Source: Bacteroidota bacterium
Lineage (GTDB): Bacteria > Bacteroidota > Bacteroidia > B-17B0 > Aurantibacillaceae
NCBI GenBank assembly: GCA_013697245.1
Contig: JACCXH010000036.1
Span: forward strand, 1 to 52,461
Direction of reading: 5' to 3'
Length of the DNA: 52,461 nt
A model generated the notes under the pieces. It saw nothing but the letters and a program-made list of their open reading frames with translations. It was not told where the DNA came from and did not search any database. The position numbers and the translations under genes were made by a program. Positions 42,777-49,797 of this stretch are shown here, piece by piece (position 1 is the first letter of the stretch; each line of letters opens with the position of its first letter).

Positions 42777-43649
42777 TTAATTTGAGAGTTTGTTTAAACA
42801 ATTTTCTATAAGTACCTCTACACTTTTTTTATAATCACTTGTAAATTCTTTACGTACGCGGTTGGCAATAATTACGCAAACGGTTAAGCAATTATGATCT
42901 AATAATTTTCCAAGACCATATAGGGCAGAGGTTTCCATTTCAAAATTGGTGATTCTTTTATCACCTAATTTAAAAGATGTAAGCAATTCATTTAAGTTGG
43001 GTGCAGAAGCCTTTAAACGAATCTGTCTGCCTTGCGGACCATAAAAACCGGGTGCTGTAGCAGTGATGCCAACGTGTGTACCTTCTTTAAATTTATTTAG
43101 TAGGGAGTTACTTGCGGCAACGCAATAAGGGTAAGGTAAATTTGGTTGCCAGTTAGTATGTTTAATAAAAGCTTCGCTTATTTCATTTTCGTTTATTGTT
43201 TTCCAGCTTTCATAAAAGTTTAAAAGCCCATCTAATCCAATACCGTGTGAACTTGCCACCAAACCGTTTACAGGAATATCGCCTTGTAATGCACCGCTTG
43301 TGCCTAAGCGAATGATATTTAATTGGCGATGAACCGGATTTAATTCTCTTTTCTCTAAATTAATATTTACGGCAGCGTCTAATTCATTCAAAACAATATC
43401 AATATTATCTGTGCCAATGCCGGTGCTAAGAACGGTAATTCTTTTACCATTAAAAGTGCCTGTATGCGTAATAAATTCTCTGTGTTCGGTCTTAAAATCT
43501 ATTTTAGAGAAGAATGAAGAGATCTGTGCTACACGATTTTGATCACCAACAACAATAACATCATCTGCAATATCTTCGTTTCGTAAATTAATATGATATA
43601 CCCTGTTCTCGGAGCTTAAGATCAATTCTGTTTCTGGAAATTGCGACAT
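42777..43649 (-). CDS. Nucleoside phosphorylase (uridine phosphorylase-like)
   Basis: A 290-residue PNP_UDP_1 family enzyme that splits a nucleoside with phosphate into base and ribose-1-phosphate. 'VVGDQNRVAQISSFF' (phosphate region), 'STGIGTDNIDIVLNEL', 'IIRLGTSGALQGDIPV' and the ribose-binding 'NFEMETSALYGLGKLL' are visible. Together with the downstream pyrF it suggests pyrimidine salvage, hence uridine is the likely substrate; purine nucleosides are not excluded. It is first in a four-gene operon. A TATATTTA box about 25 bases upstream is one base off the -7 consensus. It is preceded by a repeat element and the terminator of the upstream gene. Confidence 0.9.
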   Translation of the reverse strand: MSQFPETELILSSENRVYHINLRNEDIADDVIVVGDQNRVAQISSFFSKIDFKTEHREFITHTGTFNGKRITVLSTGIGTDNIDIVLNELDAAVNINLEKRELNPVHRQLNIIRLGTSGALQGDIPVNGLVASSHGIGLDGLLNFYESWKTINENEISEAFIKHTNWQPNLPYPYCVAASNSLLNKFKEGTHVGITATAPGFYGPQGRQIRLKASAPNLNELLTSFKLGDKRITNFEMETSALYGLGKLLDHNCLTVCVIIANRVRKEFTSDYKKSVEVLIENCLNKLSN

Positions 43650-43684
43650 GGTATTAAGTTTATTGATGTAAATATAGTAAAAGT

Positions 43685-43729
43685 CCTTCTCCTATGGAAA
43701 GTCCCGATAGCTAACGGGATAGGATAAGG
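43685..43729. repeat. Composite palindromic repeat between the OmpA-TPR and phosphorylase genes
   Basis: The outer arms CCTTCTCCTAT (43685-43695) and ATAGGATAAGG (43719-43729) are complementary at 10 of 11 positions. Inside is an 18-bp near-perfect palindrome TCCCGATAGCTAACGGGA (43702-43719, one mismatched pair). It reads as one small repeat (CCTTCTCCTATGG...) interrupted by another (CCCGATAGC...GGG). It abuts a separate terminator hairpin. No coding role. Confidence 0.6.
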
Positions 43730-43734
43730 CTGAG

Positions 43735-43765
43735 CAAAAAAAAACCTTCTCTTGTGGAGAAGGTT
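43735..43765 (-). terminator. Rho-independent terminator after the OmpA-TPR gene
   Basis: On the minus strand AACCTTCTC (43765-43757) pairs with GAGAAGGTT (43751-43743) around a 5-nt loop, followed by a run of nine or more T residues (43744-43735). It is about 20 bases after the OmpA-TPR stop codon at 43786. Confidence 0.9.
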
Positions 43766-43785
43766 TTTTAAATTTTATTTTTGGA

Positions 43786-45522
43786 TTAGTTTACCATTCC
43801 GGTAAATCCTGCATCAGCACGTAATTTCACGAATTCAACATCGTCTTTTGCATAAGCTTTTAAAGCGCCATCTTTTTCGATAGCTGTTTTTAAATTGCTA
43901 AGAACATCCGCATTGTTTCCTACACGGGCAGCAGCAACTGCTTTTAAGTAGTAGCTATATCCCATTTCTTTTTCGTTGCTTGCATCAATCGTTTCTTTAA
44001 CAGCACCTGGAGTACCTGCTAATAACTGTGCTAATGCTTTGTTATGACCTTTGTAGTCACCAAACTCACCAACTGCATCAGAATATTTACCGTTACGTAC
44101 ATCTAAGATACCCATGTTATATTTTGTTTCAGGGGCACCACCTGCTTTTTTGTAAAGTTCCATTGCCGCTACGCGGTTACCGTTCTTAGCTTCGATGATA
44201 CCTAAGTTGTTGTTAACCTCAGCTTGTGAAGCATTGATAGCAGAAGCACGTTTAAATGCCGCGCCGGCTTCAGAAACTTTATTTTGTAATAATAATGCAA
44301 CACCTAAGTTGTTAGCGCTTCTCCAATCTGCCGGATATTGTTTTTCAGCAGAAGTATAAACCTGAACTTTAGTATTGATATCAGTAGTTAAATTAGCACC
44401 GTATAATAACTCTTCAATAGATAAGCTATCAGGATTAGAGGTCATTAACTTAGTGATCTGCTCATCAGTACGTGATTTTTTGTCAACGTTGATAGTAATT
44501 TCAGAACGACGTAATTTTGGTAATACTTTTTCAGCTAATTCAACATAAGTTTTAGAAAGATTTTTGATCTCTTTACGGCGTTGCTCAGGATCTGAGTACA
44601 TAGTTAAAACACGTAAGATAAGATCTTTGTCAGCCATTGTAGAAGCTTCCATTAAAGATTTAAAACCTTCCCAATCTTCTTTAGTAGTACCAACGGCATA
44701 TTGTTCTTTAGTTTTACCAAAAGTGATTTCTTTGTTTTTATTTTTTGTGAATTCGCTCATGACAGCAGCAGATCCTGTTTTTGCACGATCTTGCGCCAGA
44801 TGCTCATTTTTATCAGTTTCACCATCGGGCGAAGCGTAAGCTGAAACACCGATACCTTTAAATTCGTACCAAGGTGAGCTTAAGTTCTTAGAAATAAAAT
44901 CATTAACTGCTTTCATCTCTTCTGATTTCATTTCAGCCGGACGAACGTTTGATGCATTTATTGTATAATATATATGAGTAGTTTGATTTACAGGAACAGT
45001 TTTAACAAATGCATCTTTACCCATGATTCCTTTTTCGTCGTTGCGAACTAGTAAAGAAGTAACCATAGTTGCGTCTGCTAACTCAACAGGATCAAATTTT
45101 TTCTCTTTCTTTTTTACGGTACCAACAGCACGCACTTCAACTTTAGCGTTGCGCATATATGGCTCGTAAGCAAATTTCTCTGAAGTATAGTTGAAAGTAC
45201 CACCAGTAGAATAGCCAATTTTTTGGCCCGATCCTGTGGCTTTTTCACCTACTAATACAATTGGCTTTAAAGCTTTCTCTCCACCATTGCCTTTTACAAC
45301 CGGCGTAAGCGTTAAAGTCACTTTTTTAGCAAATAACTTAGGGTTAAATTTACCATTAACACTGAATTGAATGCTGTCTCCATGCATTTCAATTGGATTT
45401 GGAGACACTATATATTTAATGTCTTTTTGTTTTTTTAGCATTTTTCCAAGCCCATCGCAGCTTGTTAAAATTACAGCCACCGATAAACCGGCCCCTATCG
45501 TACGTAAAAATTTTGAATTCAT
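43786..45522 (-). CDS. Outer-membrane lipoprotein with OmpA-like and TPR domains
   Basis: A 578-residue lipoprotein: the lipobox 'VILTSC' puts the modified cysteine at about residue 23. A beta-rich N-terminal part (about 35-170) is followed by an OmpA-like region (about 205-340) with 'GVSAYASPDGETDKNEHLAQDRA', of which 'YASPDG' and 'RA' are typical of peptidoglycan-binding OmpA domains. A TPR stretch follows (about 370-550, 'RSANNLGVALLLQNKVSEA', 'AEVNNNLGIIEAKNGNRVAA'). It probably links outer membrane, peptidoglycan and a partner through the TPRs. It is monocistronic, with a good promoter box upstream and a strong terminator downstream. Its role in the cell is not known. Confidence 0.83.
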   Translation of the reverse strand: MNSKFLRTIGAGLSVAVILTSCDGLGKMLKKQKDIKYIVSPNPIEMHGDSIQFSVNGKFNPKLFAKKVTLTLTPVVKGNGGEKALKPIVLVGEKATGSGQKIGYSTGGTFNYTSEKFAYEPYMRNAKVEVRAVGTVKKKEKKFDPVELADATMVTSLLVRNDEKGIMGKDAFVKTVPVNQTTHIYYTINASNVRPAEMKSEEMKAVNDFISKNLSSPWYEFKGIGVSAYASPDGETDKNEHLAQDRAKTGSAAVMSEFTKNKNKEITFGKTKEQYAVGTTKEDWEGFKSLMEASTMADKDLILRVLTMYSDPEQRRKEIKNLSKTYVELAEKVLPKLRRSEITINVDKKSRTDEQITKLMTSNPDSLSIEELLYGANLTTDINTKVQVYTSAEKQYPADWRSANNLGVALLLQNKVSEAGAAFKRASAINASQAEVNNNLGIIEAKNGNRVAAMELYKKAGGAPETKYNMGILDVRNGKYSDAVGEFGDYKGHNKALAQLLAGTPGAVKETIDASNEKEMGYSYYLKAVAAARVGNNADVLSNLKTAIEKDGALKAYAKDDVEFVKLRADAGFTGMVN

Positions 45523-45549
45523 CTTTAAAGTTTAGATTTATTATCGCCA

Positions 45550-45557
45550 CAAAAATA
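45550..45557 (-). promoter_or_regulatory. -7 box for the OmpA-TPR lipoprotein gene
   Basis: On the minus strand 45557-45550 reads TATTTTTG, an exact TAnnTTTG, 27 bases upstream of the ATG at 45522. The -33 region is only weakly TTAG-like. The divergent 188-bp region also carries the ctaB promoter. Confidence 0.6.
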
Positions 45558-45694
45558 GAAAAATATTTTAATTACTACCTAATTTTTTTAACATTTAAAA
45601 AAAAGAAGAGAAATTCTTGACTTTTTGCCTGTTTTATTCTTTTACGCTAATATTTTTTTTGAGTTGCATTCGGCCTTATTATTAATAATAGTTC

Positions 45695-45702
45695 TAAATT
45701 TG
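45695..45702 (+). promoter_or_regulatory. -7 box for the cytochrome oxidase assembly operon
   Basis: TAAATTTG is an exact TAnnTTTG followed by C, the best -7 match in the window. It ends 8 bases before the ctaB TTG start at 45711, implying a leader of only a few bases. No TTG lies at the ideal -33 distance. Confidence 0.65.
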
Positions 45703-45710
45703 CAGCGCAT

Positions 45711-46604
45711 TTGGAAAATACCAACAATAATACAGCAAGCCCAAGTTATTCGAAGTTTTCGGGTTTTCTTAAGTTAACAAAGTTTCGATTAGGATCTTTG
45801 GTTGTATTTTCGGCCATAATCACCTATTTTACAGTTGCAAAAGAGTATAATGTAAATGCCATTTTTGCTATAACTGTTGGTGGTTTGTTGGTAACTTCAG
45901 CTGCAAATGGGTTTAATCAAATCATCGAAAAAGATCTGGATCGTTTGATGGACAGGACAAAGAATCGTCCAATGCCATTAGGTGTCTTATCAGATACAGA
46001 AGCTTTTATTTTTTGTACTATTTTTGGTATTGCCGGAACTATTTTACTGTGGATCTTTACCAACCCTTTATGTGGCATATTAGGTTTTGTATCTATTATT
46101 TTATATGCAGTCGTTTATACACCATTGAAGAGGGTTACGCCTCTATCAGTATTTATTGGCGCTTTTCCCGGAGCCTTACCAACACTTATTGGAGCGGTTG
46201 CCGCTACAGAGGGTTTTGGTGAGATATCTTTTTTTGCATTCCTTTTATTTATGGTTCAATTCGTTTGGCAATTCCCTCATTTTTGGGCTTTAGCATGGTT
46301 CAATAATGATGATTATGCAAAAGCAGGATTTCATTTATTACCATCAAAAGGCGGAAAAGATGATGCGTCAAAGTTTCAGATATTGATCTATTCTGTTTTT
46401 CTATTAATAACAAGTATTTTTCCTTTTGTTTTTCAATTTGTGGGTATAATTAGCGTGAGCGTTTGTGTAATATGTGGCTTTGCCCTGTTATTGCAAGCAT
46501 ATAATTTTTACCGTTTACCAACGGACGCCTATGCAAAAAAATTATTTTTAGTTACTCTGGTTTATTTACCGGTTGTTCAATTAGCATTAATGACAAAATC
46601 ATAA
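45711..46604 (+). CDS. ctaB: Protoheme IX farnesyltransferase (heme O synthase)
   Basis: A 297-residue UbiA-family integral membrane enzyme attaching farnesyl to heme b to give heme O for the terminal oxidase. It has the first aspartate motif 'NQIIEKDLDRLMDRTKNRPMP' (NxxxDxxxD, quoted in part) at about 68-88, the 'VYTPLKRVTPLSVFIGAFPGALP' segment (in part 'YTPLKR') and 'FVWQFPHFWALAWF'. About eight or nine membrane helices are evident. Translation starts at TTG 45711; no ATG occurs in the first ~100 codons upstream of the active-site region. It heads the operon with two subunit III genes and a subunit IV gene, 11 bp before the next. Confidence 0.95.
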   Translation: MENTNNNTASPSYSKFSGFLKLTKFRLGSLVVFSAIITYFTVAKEYNVNAIFAITVGGLLVTSAANGFNQIIEKDLDRLMDRTKNRPMPLGVLSDTEAFIFCTIFGIAGTILLWIFTNPLCGILGFVSIILYAVVYTPLKRVTPLSVFIGAFPGALPTLIGAVAATEGFGEISFFAFLLFMVQFVWQFPHFWALAWFNNDDYAKAGFHLLPSKGGKDDASKFQILIYSVFLLITSIFPFVFQFVGIISVSVCVICGFALLLQAYNFYRLPTDAYAKKLFLVTLVYLPVVQLALMTKS

Positions 46605-46615
46605 AAATTAAAAAA

Positions 46616-47215
46616 GTGGAAGCGAAAATTAAAAAAGAAAAACCTCATAAAGAAGAGTTGCGGTTGGCTAAACGCAAAGCGGCAAAACCCTTGCTTTGGA
46701 TAGGCATAGTAAGCATAGTGATGCTTTTTGCAGGTTTAACCAGCGCCTACGTTGTTAGGGCACAAAATGGTAATTGGCTGGTGTTTCAACTACCGCCAAT
46801 TTTATTAATAAGCACAGCGCTTATTGTAACTAGCAGCTTAACGATGTTCCTTGCGCAAAAAGCAATAAAAAAAGATAACTTTCAGCTTACTAGCATTGCC
46901 CTATTGCTGACCTTATTGCTTGGTTTTGCCTTTTTTTATACGCAATACAAGGGTTGGAAACAATTGGCGGCACAAGGGATCTATTTTGGAGGAAAATTCA
47001 GTAATGCTTCGGGGTCTTTTTTAATAATCATCGCTTTCCTGCATTTGGCGCACATGACAGGTGGTTTAATAGCCTTAATAGTTTCATTAACAAAATTACT
47101 GTTGAAAAAATATTCGTCTTCTGATAGCCTTGGAATTGAGCTAACTGCAATTTATTGGCATTTTCTTGATATTTTATGGGTGTATTTGTTTTTGTTTTTA
47201 TATTTTTATCGTTAA
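46616..47215 (+). CDS. Cytochrome c oxidase subunit III (first copy)
   Basis: A 199-residue heme-copper oxidase subunit III of the short five-helix type. The GTG start at 46616 precedes a charged N-terminus. Helices are visible from 'LLWIGIVSIVMLFAGLTSAYVV' (in part 'MLFAGLTSAYVVR') to 'IYWHFLDILWVYLFLFLYF' (in part 'YWHFLDILWVYLF'), and 'FLHLAHMTGGLIALIV' is typical of subunit III. Bacteroidota commonly encode two subunit III proteins in tandem here. It is 11 bp after ctaB and 39 bp before the second copy. Confidence 0.9.
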   Translation: MEAKIKKEKPHKEELRLAKRKAAKPLLWIGIVSIVMLFAGLTSAYVVRAQNGNWLVFQLPPILLISTALIVTSSLTMFLAQKAIKKDNFQLTSIALLLTLLLGFAFFYTQYKGWKQLAAQGIYFGGKFSNASGSFLIIIAFLHLAHMTGGLIALIVSLTKLLLKKYSSSDSLGIELTAIYWHFLDILWVYLFLFLYFYR

Positions 47216-47254
47216 TATTGCAACAGAATTTTTTAACATTAATTAAATTTAAAT

Positions 47255-48001
47255 ATGGCGCACGTAGCAGAATTTGATGCAAAAGCAGCTTGGGATGGTG
47301 GTCAATCGCCCTTTAGAGTAAGTTACGGAAAAATGATGATGTGGTTTTTCTTGGTTTCTGATGCTTTAACTTTTGGTGGTTTATTGGTTTCTTACGGATT
47401 TATCCGTCATAAATATGCCGAGGTTTGGCCAAAAGCAGAGAACGTTTTTACTCACTTTCCTTTCATCGAACAACATTTGCCTTTGGCTTATGTAGGTTTA
47501 ATGACCTTTATTTTAATTATGTCTTCTGTTACCATGGTATTAGCTGTTGAGGCTGGTCACCGTATGGATAGAAGAGGCGTAACTGTTTGGATGTTCTGGA
47601 CAATTGTTGGTGGTGCCTTATTCGTTGGTTCTCAAGCCTGGGAGTGGTATCATTTTATTACCGGTACACACGTTGGTGGTCCTGAAGGTCACGGCGGTGC
47701 CTGGAGAAATGTTTGGGACCCTGCTACAAGCAAGTATGTTAAAGAAGTTTACCATGGTGCAACTATGGCGGTTAATGAATATGGCGTTCCGCAATTTGCC
47801 AATTACTTTTTCTTTATTACGGGTTTCCACGGTTTCCACGTATTCTCTGGTGTGATCATTAACTTAACCATTTTCTTAAACGTTTTAAAAGGCACTTACG
47901 AAAAACGCGGCCATTACGAAATGATTGAAAAAGTTGGTCTATACTGGCACTTTGTAGATCTTGTATGGGTATTCGTATTTACCTTCTTTTACTTATTGTA
48001 A
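47255..48001 (+). CDS. Cytochrome c oxidase subunit III (second copy)
   Basis: A 248-residue subunit III. It begins 'MAHVAEFDAKAAWDGGQSPF' and shows 'FLVSDALTFGGLLVSYGFIRH', 'GSQAWEWYHFITGTHVGG' and the family ending 'GLYWHFVDLVWVFVFTFFY' (quoted at most 20 residues each). About five helices carry a long hydrophilic loop at 130-165, which the first copy lacks. It belongs to the caa3/cbb3-like Bacteroidota oxidase; subunits I and II are outside the window. It is 34 bp before the subunit IV gene. Confidence 0.95.
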   Translation: MAHVAEFDAKAAWDGGQSPFRVSYGKMMMWFFLVSDALTFGGLLVSYGFIRHKYAEVWPKAENVFTHFPFIEQHLPLAYVGLMTFILIMSSVTMVLAVEAGHRMDRRGVTVWMFWTIVGGALFVGSQAWEWYHFITGTHVGGPEGHGGAWRNVWDPATSKYVKEVYHGATMAVNEYGVPQFANYFFFITGFHGFHVFSGVIINLTIFLNVLKGTYEKRGHYEMIEKVGLYWHFVDLVWVFVFTFFYLL

Positions 48002-48035
48002 TTTTATTAATTAAAGAATTTTAAAACTTAATATT

Positions 48036-48506
48036 ATGTCAGAATTTCACGACGATTATCCTCATTACGAAACAATGTCTAACCATGATGAGGCACATGG
48101 TAAAGCTGCCCGCAAAGTTTTGTGGAAAGTTTTTTGGGTAATGCTTTTCATTACCATTTTTGAATTAGCTATTGGATCTATGGCTCCGGGCCATGGTTGG
48201 ACAGGTGCATTATGGTTAAAAGTATTATTTATTGGTTTAACTGTTGTAAAAGCTGCTGCCATTGTTTTATGGTTTATGCACTTAGGCCACGAGGTTAAAT
48301 TCTTTAAATACATTATATTGTTACCTTACATTACTTTTATTTTATATGCCATCTTCATTATTTTAGTTGAAGGTGTATACTCCGGTTACCCGCGTAACGT
48401 AACGCGTGTTGATAAAATCTTTATCGATCAACAAAAAGAATTAAAAAATCACCATGGTGAAGAAGCCCAGCAAACTGAGGCTACACATGGTGAAGAACAT
48501 CACTAG
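48036..48506 (+). CDS. Cytochrome c oxidase subunit IV (prokaryotic type)
   Basis: A 156-residue small subunit with three membrane helices: 'VFWVMLFITIFELAIGS', 'VLFIGLTVVKAAAIVLWFMHLG' (in part 'KAAAIVLWFMHLGHE') and 'IILLPYITFILYAIFIILVEG' (in part 'LPYITFILYAIFII'). The 'WFMHLGHE' after helix two is the family mark. A His/Glu-rich tail ('HHGEEAQQTEATHGEEHH') could bind metal. It is last in the operon, followed at once by a strong terminator. The Sco gene that often follows in relatives is absent here. Confidence 0.9.
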   Translation: MSEFHDDYPHYETMSNHDEAHGKAARKVLWKVFWVMLFITIFELAIGSMAPGHGWTGALWLKVLFIGLTVVKAAAIVLWFMHLGHEVKFFKYIILLPYITFILYAIFIILVEGVYSGYPRNVTRVDKIFIDQQKELKNHHGEEAQQTEATHGEEHH

Positions 48507-48512
48507 AATTTT

Positions 48513-48543
48513 AAAGGCTACCAAATGGTAGCCTTTTGTTTTT
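48513..48543 (+). terminator. Rho-independent terminator of the ctaB-cox operon
   Basis: AAAGGCTACC (48513-48522) and GGTAGCCTTT (48527-48536) form a perfect 10-bp stem with an AAAT loop, followed by TGTTTTT. It begins 7 bases after the subunit IV stop. Confidence 0.92.
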
Positions 48544-48562
48544 AAAATCAAATCAATATCTC

Positions 48563-49717
48563 ATGAAAAAAATTACTCTTTTATTTGCTGTATTATTTTC
48601 TATCAGTATTAACGCGCAGGTTAGCACATTTACATTTAATATTACCGGCACACAACCTGCAGGATTTGCAACTGCTCTTACGATTGCCGGACAAAAGTGG
48701 AGTAACTATTTGCAAATTACTGTTCCGGTTAAAGTAAATGTTTTTATTGTGAATGCATCTTTCTTACCTTTTTCCGCGATCACGTTTGCAAATGGAAGAA
48801 AAAACTTTACCAACGCTCCGGTTCCAAATACTTTATATGTAAGTACACTCGCTAATCAATTGGCGGGATCTGAAATTAACACTGGCGAGTATGATATGGA
48901 TATTTATTTTAATTTATATACTCCTTATTATTTTGGCACAGGAAAACCACCGGCAAATAAAACCGATTTTATTTCAACTGCTATGCATGAAATTGGTCAT
49001 GGCTTAGGATTTTACAGCGATGGTTATGTGGATGCAAACGGAATAGGGTCTTTTGGAAATATACCTCCATCTGCCATTCCGATATCGCCATCTTTTCCTT
49101 GGCGTGGACAAGATAGCGTGCCAAGCATCTTTGATAAATACATTATAAAAGCATCCGGTAATTTACTTACAACATGCGCTCCACAAAATTCTAGTGCTTT
49201 AGGAGATAGTATTAAGAATGGTGCAGTATATTTTAGCGGACCACTTTATGCAAATCCTTCGCACTCTAACACCCCTATACGATTGGCTGGTGGAGCGGGT
49301 ACCTATACATTAGGTGTTGATCTTTTGCACATTCATCAATCGTATGCCAACACAATTATGTCGTATTACTGGGGTGCCGGCGATACCGTAAGAATTCCGG
49401 CTCCATGGGAGTTGGGAATATTAAAAGAAATTGGCTGGAATATAAAAGCTGTAGGTCTTAAAGAAAATACAACAGATGCATTGGCAATGGTTTATCCAAA
49501 TCCTGCTAACTCAAGCATGGTTGTTGTTGGAAAAAACATAACTACAATTGAAATTTATAATTTGATGGGCGAATTACTTCAGATCAATACGAATGTATTA
49601 AAAGAAGATGAATTGCTTATAAATACAGAGCCTTTAAAAAATGGTATTTATTTTTTAAAGATGGGTTTTAACTATACAGGACAAAACTCCATTAAAAAAA
49701 TTGTCATAAGTCATTAG
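48563..49717 (+). CDS. Secreted HExxH metalloprotease-like protein with T9SS type A domain
   Basis: A 384-residue secreted protein starting at ATG 48563; the frame reaches back to 48536, but that part overlaps the terminator and lacks a signal sequence, while 48563 begins one (cut after 'SINAQ'). The zinc motif 'MHEIGHGLGFYSDG' gives H142, E143 and H146, with G149 as in gluzincin/metzincin-like sites; a third ligand is not certain. 'LAGGAGTYTLGVDLLHIHQS' and 'TIMSYYWG' further on resemble the Met-turn region of metzincins. The C-terminus ('MVYPNPANSSMVVVG...GIYFLKMGF') is a type A sorting domain. It is a probable extracellular protease of unknown substrate. Confidence 0.85.
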   Translation: MKKITLLFAVLFSISINAQVSTFTFNITGTQPAGFATALTIAGQKWSNYLQITVPVKVNVFIVNASFLPFSAITFANGRKNFTNAPVPNTLYVSTLANQLAGSEINTGEYDMDIYFNLYTPYYFGTGKPPANKTDFISTAMHEIGHGLGFYSDGYVDANGIGSFGNIPPSAIPISPSFPWRGQDSVPSIFDKYIIKASGNLLTTCAPQNSSALGDSIKNGAVYFSGPLYANPSHSNTPIRLAGGAGTYTLGVDLLHIHQSYANTIMSYYWGAGDTVRIPAPWELGILKEIGWNIKAVGLKENTTDALAMVYPNPANSSMVVVGKNITTIEIYNLMGELLQINTNVLKEDELLINTEPLKNGIYFLKMGFNYTGQNSIKKIVISH

Positions 49718-49797
49718 AAGGTCGAATTAAAATGACTTCTTGTTTTGAAATCTAAATTTATTTAGTAATTTCATGATAACTAAAACCCGTAAGCCCC

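Noticed and set aside
48536-48562. Longer start of the metalloprotease-like gene at 48536
   Set aside because: The extension begins inside the terminator T-tract of the cox operon and puts nine residues in front of a clear signal peptide.
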